From contig CAVOHB010000006.1 of the NCBI GenBank assembly GCA_963695705.1, positions 124,001-188,000 of the forward strand: a DNA stretch of 64,000 nt, written 5' to 3'. The position numbers were made by a program, and so were the translations under genes. How positions within the stretch are numbered: the stretch's first letter is position 1; each line of letters begins with the position of its first letter. Shown piece by piece: positions 52,466 to 60,487 of this stretch. This DNA comes from JBKPNJ01 sp963695705. Lineage in GTDB: Bacteria > Actinomycetota > Actinomycetes > Propionibacteriales > Nocardioidaceae. Under the pieces are notes generated by a model. It did not search any database. It saw nothing but the letters and a program-made list of their open reading frames with translations, and was not told where the DNA came from.

Positions 52466-53929
52466 TCAGATGGTCAGTGCCGCGCGCAACACCAGTCCGG
52501 CGCCGACCAGGCACACTCCGCCGGCCGCGCCGTACGCGAGGCCCGCCCTGACCAGACGCGCCCACTGGCTTGTGCTGCGTACGGTGAGGGCCTGCAACCG
52601 CTGGGTCAGCCCCGATGCGAGCAGACCGGCCGCCATGAGTGTCAGCGCCATCCCCACGCCGAACGCCAGCACAGCCAGTGCACCGAACCAGGGCCGGCCG
52701 ACAGCGGTCGCAGCCAGCAGGATGATGAGAGCCGACGGACTCGGCACCAGCCCGCCGGCGATCCCGAGCGTGATCACACTGGAGCGCCTCGAACCCGGCG
52801 CGGTATCCCCGTGCACATGACCGTGCCCCCCGTGCTCATGACCGTGGCCGTGCCCGTGACCGTGCGCATGGCCGTGCCCGTGATCATGCGCTGATTTTCC
52901 GCGCAGCGCGGCACGCAGCAGCGCCACTCCCAGTACGAGGATGAGCACGCCGCTCGCCGCGGTGAGCCACGGGTAGATCCGGTCGAACGAGAAGAGCGTC
53001 GAGCCTGCGGTGATCAGCAGGCCGAGACCCAGCACTGATGCGGTGTGCGCCAGCGTCACGGTCAGGCCCACCGAGAACGCGGTGCGTACGGATCTGCGGT
53101 GCTGGTCGACCAGATAGAAGGCCATCACGGTCTTGCCGTGGCCGGGCGCCACCGCGTGGGTGGCACCGAGCGCGAGTGCCGCGAGCAGCGTCAGGGCAGC
53201 GATGCCGGTACCCGGCTCGTCGAGCAACCCGGCGATCCATTCGGTGAAGCGGTTGACGCCGCTCGCCTCATCCGTCGCCGGCGGCCCACCGGTGGAGGTC
53301 TCCAGGGTTCCGGGTGGCCCGCCGGGGCGTACCACCAGGGCGGCCGAGCGTTGGTCCAGCGGCGAGCTGAGCAGATCGCGCGGATAGCTCGACAGCCGGG
53401 CGCTGATCGTGTCGGTCGAGACGTCGGAGTGGACCATCGTGGTCTTGTCGGCGCGGGCAGTCATCTCCCGCCAGCCGATCTGCCGACCGGCGGATGTGTC
53501 CACAACGGTGACATCGGTGCTGCCCCGCAGGGCGGGGAAGTCGCCACGCAACAGGCACTCCACCCTGAGCAGCGGCAGGTTCGCCTGACCCGTGCCGAGG
53601 GATCCGCGGGCGCTGAGGCTGCGCAGCGCCACCCTGTCGCCCGCCACCGTGACAGCGAGGTTGTGGCGTTCGCTGTCACACTCCCGCGCGGCGAGCTCGG
53701 GGAGGGACTTGATCTGGTCACCGAACTGCGCGGTCGGGATCTCCGCGAAGTCGAGCACGTGATCCAGGAGCACGTGGTCAGGGGACACGAGGCTGCCGGT
53801 GTAGCGGTTGACCGTGAAGTTGCCCAGTGGGTGTGCGATCGCGGCGGCAGCCCCGACGCCGGTGACGACCGCGACCGCGGCCACGACGACGGTGCCGGCC
53901 CGGAGCATGGCCCGGGTCAGTCGGTTCAT
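52466..53929 (-). CDS. NicO/RcnA-type nickel-cobalt transporter with extracytoplasmic domain
   Basis: 487 residues. A signal/first helix (about 8-32) leads into a roughly 190-residue exported domain that begins AHPLGNFTVNRYTGSLV. From 245 there are about six helices with the NicO signature HAVAPGHGKTVMAFYL (258-273). A histidine-rich loop, HDHGHGHAHGHGHGHGHEHG, lies at 348-368. The second half has GIAGGLVPSPSALIILL. Predicted to move Ni/Co or another divalent metal, or to act in metal delivery. Its ATG overlaps the stop of the TPR gene, and the DUF4331 gene precedes, forming a three-gene unit. Confidence 0.85.
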   Translation of the reverse strand: MNRLTRAMLRAGTVVVAAVAVVTGVGAAAAIAHPLGNFTVNRYTGSLVSPDHVLLDHVLDFAEIPTAQFGDQIKSLPELAARECDSERHNLAVTVAGDRVALRSLSARGSLGTGQANLPLLRVECLLRGDFPALRGSTDVTVVDTSAGRQIGWREMTARADKTTMVHSDVSTDTISARLSSYPRDLLSSPLDQRSAALVVRPGGPPGTLETSTGGPPATDEASGVNRFTEWIAGLLDEPGTGIAALTLLAALALGATHAVAPGHGKTVMAFYLVDQHRRSVRTAFSVGLTVTLAHTASVLGLGLLITAGSTLFSFDRIYPWLTAASGVLILVLGVALLRAALRGKSAHDHGHGHAHGHGHGHGHEHGGHGHVHGDTAPGSRRSSVITLGIAGGLVPSPSALIILLAATAVGRPWFGALAVLAFGVGMALTLMAAGLLASGLTQRLQALTVRSTSQWARLVRAGLAYGAAGGVCLVGAGLVLRAALTI

Positions 53930-55245
53930 CGGGATCCCTCCAGCGATATGAGAGCGGTCCGGGCCCGGTCGACCTGCCAGGGAGAGAGTCCGGGGTCGAG
54001 TGCCAGACCCCGTCGGATGTCCGTCGTGGCCGCGGCGTCACGTCCGAGCGCCGCCTCGATCCGTCCGCGATGGACCCACAGCATGGCGGCCGGCGTGTTC
54101 ATCCGGGTCGCGAATCGGGACAGGCGGATGGCCGCCTCATCGCGGCCGTTCACGTGCAGGGCCCAGGCGAGCGCGTCCGCGACTTGGACGCTGTGCCGGC
54201 GGCTCCACTCGTCACGAGCCGCGTCGAGGGCCGCTGCTGGGGAGCCGTGGTCGGCCTCGTAGAGCGCCGTCTCGAGGTCCACCCGGACGCCGTTGGCGGC
54301 GAGCAGCATCTTGGTCGCTTGCAGCACGTGGAACTGCTGGTGCGCGCGACTGGGGTGGCCCGTTGCCTCGTACAGCTCACCCAGCTCAAGGAGGTACTCC
54401 GGCAGCGCCAGCCGGGAGGTGACGTCCTTCCAGGCGCGCACCGCCTTCGGCAGCTCATGCCGGGCGACCATCAGACGTGCGCGGCTGGCCAGCGCCGGCA
54501 CGTAGTCCGGTACGGCGGTGAGGGCCTGGGAGATCAGGGCTCCGGCCGCGTCGAGGTGGCCGGACCGGCGCTGCAGATCGGCAAGCAGGGTCAGTAGGTA
54601 GGCCTGGTCGGTCCGTACCGTCGAGCTGTGCAGGGCTCGTCGCAGCAGGCTCTCCGCGCGCGGGATGCGCCCCCGTAGCTCCTCGGCGTACGAGTAGCGG
54701 GCGAACACCGGGACGCCGGGCTGACGCCTGTCTGCTTGTCGCAGCGCGGTGAGCTGGGCGCGGTAGTGCCCCAGCTCGGTCAGTGCATCGACGCGGATCA
54801 CCAGCGCCTGCAGCTGATAGGGGTTGATCGCCAACGCCGCCCGCGCATCCCGCAGCGCGAGTCCGAACTCGTGCCGCGCCGCAGCCAGCGCCGCCTTGCC
54901 CGCCAGGGCCAGGTCGTTGTCGTCCGGCGTGATCCTCTCCGAACGGTCGAGAACGTCGGCGGCCTTGGGGTAGTAGCTGGCGTCCCCGGTGAGCCTGGCC
55001 ATCTCGACATACGCGACACCGAGCGTTGCCCAGCCGCGCGCGTCCGCCGGCTGCGCACGCAGGTGTTCCTGCAGGGCGGTCACGGTGCCGGCCAGGTCGT
55101 CGCCGCGCAGCTGCGTGAGCCCGCCCGGGTCGATGCTGCCGGTGGCAGCCGCCGGTCCGGTGCCACCGACGTTGCGGATCAGGCCGACTGCCCCTGCGGC
55201 GACCAGGATGCCGGCCAGGACGCTGACGAGTAGTGCGCGGCGCAT
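53926..55245 (-). CDS. Membrane-anchored TPR-repeat protein
   Basis: 439 residues. A single N-terminal helix or uncleaved signal (LLVSVLAGILVAAGAVGLI) is followed by helical tetratricopeptide-like repeats across about 60-430. Examples are ARGWATLGVAYVEMARLTGDASYYPKA, LALAGKAALAAARHEFGLAL and AYLLTLLADLQRRSGHLDAAG. Probably an extracytoplasmic scaffold. Start behind AAAGGAAC. Placed between DUF4331 and the NicO transporter; this trio looks like a functional unit. Confidence 0.82.
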   Translation of the reverse strand: MRRALLVSVLAGILVAAGAVGLIRNVGGTGPAAATGSIDPGGLTQLRGDDLAGTVTALQEHLRAQPADARGWATLGVAYVEMARLTGDASYYPKAADVLDRSERITPDDNDLALAGKAALAAARHEFGLALRDARAALAINPYQLQALVIRVDALTELGHYRAQLTALRQADRRQPGVPVFARYSYAEELRGRIPRAESLLRRALHSSTVRTDQAYLLTLLADLQRRSGHLDAAGALISQALTAVPDYVPALASRARLMVARHELPKAVRAWKDVTSRLALPEYLLELGELYEATGHPSRAHQQFHVLQATKMLLAANGVRVDLETALYEADHGSPAAALDAARDEWSRRHSVQVADALAWALHVNGRDEAAIRLSRFATRMNTPAAMLWVHRGRIEAALGRDAAATTDIRRGLALDPGLSPWQVDRARTALISLEGSR

Positions 55246-55314
55246 GACGTTCCTTTCGCGATGCCTGCGGTGCCTTCCGTGCTGCTGCCTTCCCGCCTCG
55301 ACGGAGGTGTGGTG

Positions 55315-55348
55315 CTGCCTGCCCGCGGTCGGTGCCGCGGGCAGGCAG
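55315..55348 (-). terminator. Perfect 14-bp hairpin after the DUF4331 gene
   Basis: CTGCCTGCCCGCGG, loop TCGGTG, CCGCGGGCAGGCAG, nine bases past the DUF4331 stop. It lies between DUF4331 and the TPR gene, so it may partially separate their expression, giving high DUF4331 and lower TPR/transporter. No T-run. Confidence 0.65.
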
Positions 55349-55356
55349 CCGGAGGG

Positions 55357-56868
55357 TCAGGCCGTGTGAGCCTTCGGCCTGCGGATCACGGTCACTCCCG
55401 CCCCTGCCAGGGCCGCGAGGCCGAGGAGGATCGCGGAGATCGGCAGGACCGGGACCCCTGACGGGTTCCCGTTCGAGCCACCCGTGCTGTCACCACCGGT
55501 GAACGGCGTGATGCCCGCGCCGTTCGGGTGGGGTGAGCGGTCAGATCCCGAGACGGGAAGTGCGACGTAGGGGAACGACTGCTTGAACGCCTTGTCGTTG
55601 CGGTTCACGGCGTCCTGGAAGGCGCTCGTGTCCTTGCCCAGCAGTGCACCTTCCACGACCTTCAGCGAGATGTCGATCACGTCGTCAGCGAGCCGCCGGC
55701 CGTTCGGGTATCCGGCGTTGTCCCCGGCGAGGACACCGAGCCGGCTCGGGTTCTTCGTCGGCGGGATCGACATGTTCAGCCTCAGCTGCTCACTGGGGGT
55801 CACGTTCTTGGGCTGGTTCAGCCCCTTGACCCCGGTGAGGAACACTGAAACCAGGTCGTTTCGAGGCTGCGCCGGCGCGTTGACGCCGTAGATGGCCTCG
55901 ATCAGCTGCGGCAGCTCCGGCTTGGTCACGTAGTTCAGGAACTGTCCGTCGTTCCTCGGCTTGGACGCGTTGAACCTGTCCTTGTCCTTGGTGGGGATGA
56001 CCACCTCGTTGACCAGCGGCATGCCGAGGCGGGAGATCTGGTGGTACTTCCCGTTGACTCCGCGGCGGTCCGTTGTGGACCACATGCCGATGATCGGGTT
56101 CTTCTTGGAGTTGCCGTTCTTGGCCAGGTTCCACTTGCCGATCTGCAGCGCGATCGTGTTCACGCCGAAGCCGGCCAGAGAGTCGTCGCCGACCTCCGAC
56201 AGGTCCCCGCCGTACAGCAGGTCGAAGACGCGCAGGTCGGCGAAGAACGAGTCGTCGGCCTGCCCGGCCCACGTAGCGGCCCTGAATCCGTCCTTGTGAC
56301 CGAACCGCTTGATCGCCTGGTTGTGCAGCTTGGCGTAGTTCGGCATCGATGCCTTGCCCACGTAGGACGGAGCCACCCTGACGTGGTCCACGAGCACCTT
56401 GCTGTGCCCGTTGGCGACCCTCACCAGCTTGTACGTCTGGTAGTAGTTCAGGTTCTTGTCCTTGAGGCTGGTGACCGGTCCGGTGTTGTACAGGAACGTG
56501 TTCTTGCTCCGGTAGTGGTTCCGGAAGGTCCACCGGTACGTGATGTCGGCCTTCGCGTCCCCGTCGTTGTCGATCTTGAAGTTGTAGCGGGCATCGGTGG
56601 CGAACGAGTAGAAGTTCGGCCCACCGGCTGGCTCCTCGAACGGGATCCAGTTGCCGACCAACGTGACGGACCGGGGCTTGTCTGGGCTGACGAATGCGTA
56701 GGTGTCGGTGTTGTCGTACTGGGGGAGGCCGGAGATGAGCGGAGCCTCCCGGTGGCTTGAGGCGATCGCCCCGGACGGCACCAGGCCCGCCATCCCGGCG
56801 GCGACGAGTACGCCTCCGGTGGCTGCCATGGCCGTGGCGGAACGACGCCAGCGACGAGACTTGTGCAT
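55357..56868 (-). CDS. Secreted DUF4331 protein with C-terminal membrane anchor
   Basis: 503 residues. Signal peptide about 1-36 (twin Arg in RRWRRSATAMAATGG, so Tat export is possible). The mature protein starts SSHREAPLISGLPQYDNTDTYAF, the DUF4331 hallmark, with DNTDTYAFVSPD at its core. It ends with a linker GGDSTGGSNGNPSG, a hydrophobic helix PVLPISAILLGLAALAGAGVTVI and a basic RRPKAHTA tail, so it stays anchored on the cell surface. No enzymatic role is known. It precedes the TPR and NicO genes. Upstream 56869-57181 shows no gene. Confidence 0.9.
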   Translation of the reverse strand: MHKSRRWRRSATAMAATGGVLVAAGMAGLVPSGAIASSHREAPLISGLPQYDNTDTYAFVSPDKPRSVTLVGNWIPFEEPAGGPNFYSFATDARYNFKIDNDGDAKADITYRWTFRNHYRSKNTFLYNTGPVTSLKDKNLNYYQTYKLVRVANGHSKVLVDHVRVAPSYVGKASMPNYAKLHNQAIKRFGHKDGFRAATWAGQADDSFFADLRVFDLLYGGDLSEVGDDSLAGFGVNTIALQIGKWNLAKNGNSKKNPIIGMWSTTDRRGVNGKYHQISRLGMPLVNEVVIPTKDKDRFNASKPRNDGQFLNYVTKPELPQLIEAIYGVNAPAQPRNDLVSVFLTGVKGLNQPKNVTPSEQLRLNMSIPPTKNPSRLGVLAGDNAGYPNGRRLADDVIDISLKVVEGALLGKDTSAFQDAVNRNDKAFKQSFPYVALPVSGSDRSPHPNGAGITPFTGGDSTGGSNGNPSGVPVLPISAILLGLAALAGAGVTVIRRPKAHTA

Positions 56869-57181
56869 GGGGGTTACCTTCCCGTGGGAACGGAGATCGC
56901 CGTGCGGACTCTCCACCCGGCTCGTGAGGACGACCCTGTCCGGCGGCATTGGACGAATCGGCCGGGTACGACGTCGTGGATCCCCCTCGGACCCAGCGAC
57001 GTCAGCTACGCCTCCCTTCCGGTCAAGATCTCTGACCGCGCGCTTGACACCCGCCATCCCTCTGTTCGGCGTCGCCGGACCCGCGGATTGGTCGGAGCCT
57101 GATTCTTTTTTTCCTGCGGTCCGTGTGGCGGTCGACCACGGCCGATCACGGCCGCCGGGAACGGACTGCAACGATGGGCCC
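56869..57181. promoter_or_regulatory. Divergent intergenic region with a palindrome
   Basis: 313 bases between the DUF4331 gene (minus) and the membrane-protein gene (plus). It contains GGTCAAGATCTCTGACC (57021-57037), two 5-base arms around an AGATCT core, about 155 bases upstream of DUF4331. A lone TTGACA occurs at 57044 and a T7 tract at 57106-57112. No gene is supported here; the palindrome may be an operator. Confidence 0.3.
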
Positions 57182-57928
57182 GTGACCACCACGCTGGAGG
57201 CCCGCGCGCGTCGGACGGCCGCCCGCAGCGTCGTCGGAGGTCGTGAGGCCGTAGCCCTGATGGCCTGGATCACTCTCGTGCTGATGATCGACGCCAACGG
57301 CACGCTGTGGACGCAGCGGCTGCTGGGCGTCCTGACCTGGTTCGTGCTGGTCCTCGTCCTGGCGCGTGAGTCACCACTGGTCCGAGCGCAGACCGCAGTG
57401 GTGGTTGCCTTCGCCAGTGCGGTCGAGTACACGTTCTCGCCGCTGCTCGAGGTCTACATCTACCGCTTCCACAATGTGCCCCTGTATGTGCCGCCCGGCC
57501 ATGGCCTTGTCTATCTGGCGGCGCTCGGCATCGGGCGCAGCAGAATCGTGCGGAGGCAGCTGCGCGGCTGCACGATCGCCGTCGTTGTCATGGGCGGCGC
57601 ATACGCCATCGGCGGTCTCGTTGTCGGTTCCCGCGTGGACGTGCTCGGCGCCTTCTGGTTCGTCTGCCTGCTGGGGTTTCTCCGCTGGGGGCCGTCGCGG
57701 CCGCTGTACGTCGGGGCGTTCCTGGTCGTCAGCTATCTGGAGATCCTCGGTACGTCACTCGCGGCCTGGACCTGGCAGGCTCATGACCCCACCGGGCTGG
57801 TGCCCATCGGGAACCCACCCTCCGGCGCGGCCGGCGGCTACGGCTGGTTCGACCTCGCTGCACTGGTCGTCGCACCCTGGCTGCTCGCGCGGCTGAGCCG
57901 CCCCCGCTCCACTCCGCAGCGCGGGTAG
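57182..57928 (+). CDS. Polytopic membrane protein, unknown function
   Basis: 248 residues from GTG 57182. Six or seven hydrophobic helices, e.g. AVALMAWITLVLMIDANGTLW, LGVLTWFVLVLVLA, GCTIAVVVMGGAYAIGGLVVG and AFWFVCLLGFLRWG. EYTFSPLLEVYIYRFHNVPLYVPPGHGLVYL is a striking polar/aromatic loop between helices that looks like a binding or catalytic site (Glu, Arg, His, PPGHG). WTWQAHDPTGLVPIGNPPSGAAGGYGW lies near the end. Similar proteins exist in Actinomycetota without assigned function. Divergent from DUF4331. Confidence 0.65.
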   Translation: MTTTLEARARRTAARSVVGGREAVALMAWITLVLMIDANGTLWTQRLLGVLTWFVLVLVLARESPLVRAQTAVVVAFASAVEYTFSPLLEVYIYRFHNVPLYVPPGHGLVYLAALGIGRSRIVRRQLRGCTIAVVVMGGAYAIGGLVVGSRVDVLGAFWFVCLLGFLRWGPSRPLYVGAFLVVSYLEILGTSLAAWTWQAHDPTGLVPIGNPPSGAAGGYGWFDLAALVVAPWLLARLSRPRSTPQRG

Positions 57929-57950
57929 CGCTCGCTCCTGGTAGGCCAGG

Positions 57951-58832
57951 TCAGCGGTCGGGTGGCTGGGGTCGGCCGGCGTGCAGGTCGTGCACGCTGC
58001 CACCGTCGTCGTCCGGCTCCTCCTCCCTGGAGCCGGTTTCGTCCGGCAGCTCACCGATCAGGGCCAGGGCCTGGTCATGCAGCCGCGCGTTGCTGGACAG
58101 CGCATTGCCACCGTGCGGTCCCTCCTGACCGCTGAGCGACGTGAACTGTCCGCCGGCTTCCTCGACGATCACCGACAACGCGGCCATGTCGTACAGCTCC
58201 AGGTCGGGCTCCGCTGCGAGGTCCACCGCTCCCTCCGCGACCAAGGTGTGCGACCAGAAGTCTCCGTACGCGCGCGTGCGCCAGCAGCGCCGGGTCAACG
58301 CCAGGAAGTCGCCGAGCCGGTCGTGCTCCTCCCAGCCACCCAGTCCGGAGTACGACAGTGACGCGTTCTCGAGCCGGTCGATGTCGGAGACTCGGCATGG
58401 CGATGCCGAGAACAGCGACTTGCCGGTCCACGCGCCGTCGCCGCGCGCCGCCCACCAGCGTCGCCCGAGCGCCGGCGCCGACACGCAGCCCACGACCACG
58501 TCGTCCTCGATCATCAGCGCGATCAGCGTGGCCCAGACAGGGGTTCCACGAATGAAGTTCTTGGTGCCGTCGATCGGGTCGATGATCCACCTACGGCTGC
58601 CCCAACCGGACCCGCCCCGCTCCTCACCGAGCACGGAGTCACGTGGACGTGCGCGGCCCAGTGCCCGCCGGATCCCGTCCTCCACGGCCTGGTCCGCGTC
58701 GGTCACCGGGGTCAGGTCCGGCTTGGTGGTGACGTGCAGGTCAAGAGCTTTGAACCTGTTCATCGTCAACGAGTCCGCATCGTCGGCCAGGACATGCGCC
58801 AGCCGCAGATCGTCGGTGTGGGTCGCGGGCAT
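57951..58832 (-). CDS. hisN: Histidinol-phosphatase (inositol-monophosphatase fold)
   Basis: 293 residues. TKPDLTPVTDADQAVEDGIR, VLGEERGGSGWGSRRWIIDPIDGTKNFIRG (metal motifs E-E and DPIDGT) and ELYDMAALSVIVEEAGGQFT (the C-terminal D-x-A-A motif) are the three blocks of the lithium-sensitive phosphatases. The actinobacterial HisN branch dephosphorylates histidinol phosphate. An acidic C-terminal tail ETGSREEEPDDDGGS follows. In many Actinomycetota hisN follows aroA-rsgA directly; here the DUF2231 gene on the other strand intervenes. Confidence 0.87.
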   Translation of the reverse strand: MPATHTDDLRLAHVLADDADSLTMNRFKALDLHVTTKPDLTPVTDADQAVEDGIRRALGRARPRDSVLGEERGGSGWGSRRWIIDPIDGTKNFIRGTPVWATLIALMIEDDVVVGCVSAPALGRRWWAARGDGAWTGKSLFSASPCRVSDIDRLENASLSYSGLGGWEEHDRLGDFLALTRRCWRTRAYGDFWSHTLVAEGAVDLAAEPDLELYDMAALSVIVEEAGGQFTSLSGQEGPHGGNALSSNARLHDQALALIGELPDETGSREEEPDDDGGSVHDLHAGRPQPPDR

Positions 58833-58958
58833 GCGAAGAGGCTACGACCAGCGCCGCGGCGGCTGCACCCGACTCGCACAGCCGAATGAACCCGGGTCCG
58901 GCCGTTTGCGTTCGCTAGGGTGCCAATCGTCACCAGTCGACCGCTTGCGAGGGATGCG

Positions 58959-59456
58959 ATGTTCGGTGAGTTCCGTGGGCTTCCACTCCACGTGCTCGTC
59001 GTGCACGCGGCAGTCATCTTCGTCCCGCTGGCGGCCCTGTGCGCCGTCCTCTTCGTGGCGCTGCCCCGGTGGCGCTACCTGCTGCGATGGCCTCTCGTGG
59101 CGCTCACCGTCATCTCGCTTGTCAACGTCCTCGTCGCGGTGCAGAGCGGCCTCACGTTCCGGTCCGACCTGGGGCTCACTGGCGCAGCGATCGACCATCA
59201 CCAGAGTCTCGCGAAGACCTTGCGACTGTTCATGATCGGGTTCACCGTGGTGTCGCTCGCCACCGCGTGGGTGTTGGGGGGCTCGTCGGGGCTTCGGTCC
59301 GGTCGAGGTGAGCGCGCTGCTGTGGGGCCCAAGGCGCTTCAGTACGCAGTGAGTGCTCTGCTGGTTCTCGCGGCGGTCGTCGTCATCGTCCAGGTGGTCC
59401 GCACCGGTGAGGCCGGATCCAGAGTCGTGTACCCGCAGTACCCCACCGGGAGCTGA
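58959..59456 (+). CDS. DUF2231 membrane protein
   Basis: 165 residues from ATG 58959 behind GAGGG. MFGEFRGLPLHVLVVHAAVIFVPLAAL is the diagnostic DUF2231 start (GLPLHxLVVHAxV), with intramembrane His residues. Three more helices follow (about 38-55, 93-112 and 128-148), and between them is DHHQSLAKTLRLFM. Proposed to bind heme or a metal through its histidines, but unproven. A plus-strand single gene inserted between rsgA and hisN. Confidence 0.87.
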   Translation: MFGEFRGLPLHVLVVHAAVIFVPLAALCAVLFVALPRWRYLLRWPLVALTVISLVNVLVAVQSGLTFRSDLGLTGAAIDHHQSLAKTLRLFMIGFTVVSLATAWVLGGSSGLRSGRGERAAVGPKALQYAVSALLVLAAVVVIVQVVRTGEAGSRVVYPQYPTGS

Positions 59457-59482
59457 GCCGACCGCGCGCCGTGGGCGCTGGT

Positions 59483-60487
59483 TCAGTCGTCTTCGGGCTG
59501 GTCGCGGCTGGCGAGCAGGCGCCGGAAAGACTCCACGCGTGCGGCGTCGGTCTCCCCGCTGGCCAGCGCCAGGTCGAGCCCGCACTCGGGTGCGCCCTCC
59601 CCGTGCGTGCAACCGCGCGGACAGGGACCGGTGAGCGCGGCAAGGTCCGGGAACGCCTCGATGATCCGGTTGACGTCGACGTGGGCGAGCCCGAAGGACC
59701 GGATCCCCGGTGTGTCGACGACCCAGCCACCGAACGGCAGCCGGAGGGCCACCACCGATGTCGAGGTGTGGCGACCTCGGCCGGTCACGATGTTGACGTG
59801 CCCGATCGCGCGGTCGGTCCCGGGCACCAGACCGTTGACGAGCGTCGACTTGCCGACGCCCGAGTGCCCGACGAGCACGCTGACCCGGTCGATCAGCCGG
59901 TCCTTGATGTCGGAGAGCTGCTTGCCGCGGTGCGTGATCACGTAGGGCACGCCGAGCGGACGGTAGATCGAGAGCAGGTCCTCGGGGTCGGCCAGGTCGG
60001 GTTTGGTCAGGCAGAGCAGTGGCTCCAGGCCGGCGTCGTAGGCGGCGACCAGGCACCGGTCTATCAGCCGGCGGCGCGGCGGGGGATCGGCGAGCGCCGC
60101 GACCACCACGAGCTGGTCGGCGTTGGCGACGACGACACGTTCGACCGGGTCGTCGTCATCGGCGGTCCGGCGCAGCACTGTGGCGCGCGGCATCACCTCG
60201 ACGATCCGTGCCAGGCTGCCGGAGTCGCCGGACACGTCGCCGACGATGCGCACGCGATCGCCGACCACCACCCCTTTGCGGCCGAGCGGCCTGGACTTCA
60301 TCGCGGTGATGAGGCGGTCGCCGTGCTCGCCGCTGACCAGACAGGTGTAGCGCCCGCGGTCGACCGCCACCACGAACGCGCTGATCGCCTCGAGATGGGC
60401 CGGGCGCTCCTTGGTCCGCGGCCGGGTGTGCCGCCGGGGCCGGTCGAACTGTTCGTGGTCGTCGACGTCGTACCCGCGCCTGGTCAT
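59483..60487 (-). CDS. rsgA: Small ribosomal subunit biogenesis GTPase RsgA
   Basis: 334 residues, circularly permuted GTPase. An OB-fold at about 38-115, then the G4 motif TKPD (161-164) precedes G1 GHSGVGKST (207-215) and G3 DTPGIRSFG, the reversed order typical of RsgA/YjeQ. The zinc finger is CPRGCTHGEGAPEC near 285-298. Assists late 30S maturation. The ATG overlaps the aroA stop (ATGA), so the two are co-translated. An actinobacterial-type basic N-terminal extension is present. Confidence 0.95.
   Translation of the reverse strand: MTRRGYDVDDHEQFDRPRRHTRPRTKERPAHLEAISAFVVAVDRGRYTCLVSGEHGDRLITAMKSRPLGRKGVVVGDRVRIVGDVSGDSGSLARIVEVMPRATVLRRTADDDDPVERVVVANADQLVVVAALADPPPRRRLIDRCLVAAYDAGLEPLLCLTKPDLADPEDLLSIYRPLGVPYVITHRGKQLSDIKDRLIDRVSVLVGHSGVGKSTLVNGLVPGTDRAIGHVNIVTGRGRHTSTSVVALRLPFGGWVVDTPGIRSFGLAHVDVNRIIEAFPDLAALTGPCPRGCTHGEGAPECGLDLALASGETDAARVESFRRLLASRDQPEDD

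Noticed and set aside
52849..52886. Short tandem GTGCCCGTGACC-like repeats as a CRISPR or minisatellite
   Set aside because: They encode the His-Gly loop of the NicO transporter, a normal feature of that family.
56863..57102. Plus-strand 79-codon frame between DUF4331 and the membrane-protein gene
   Set aside because: No ribosome site, no family resemblance, and it overlaps the start and promoter of DUF4331.
57106..57112. T7 tract as a terminator
   Set aside because: No stem precedes it on either strand; located upstream of both flanking genes.
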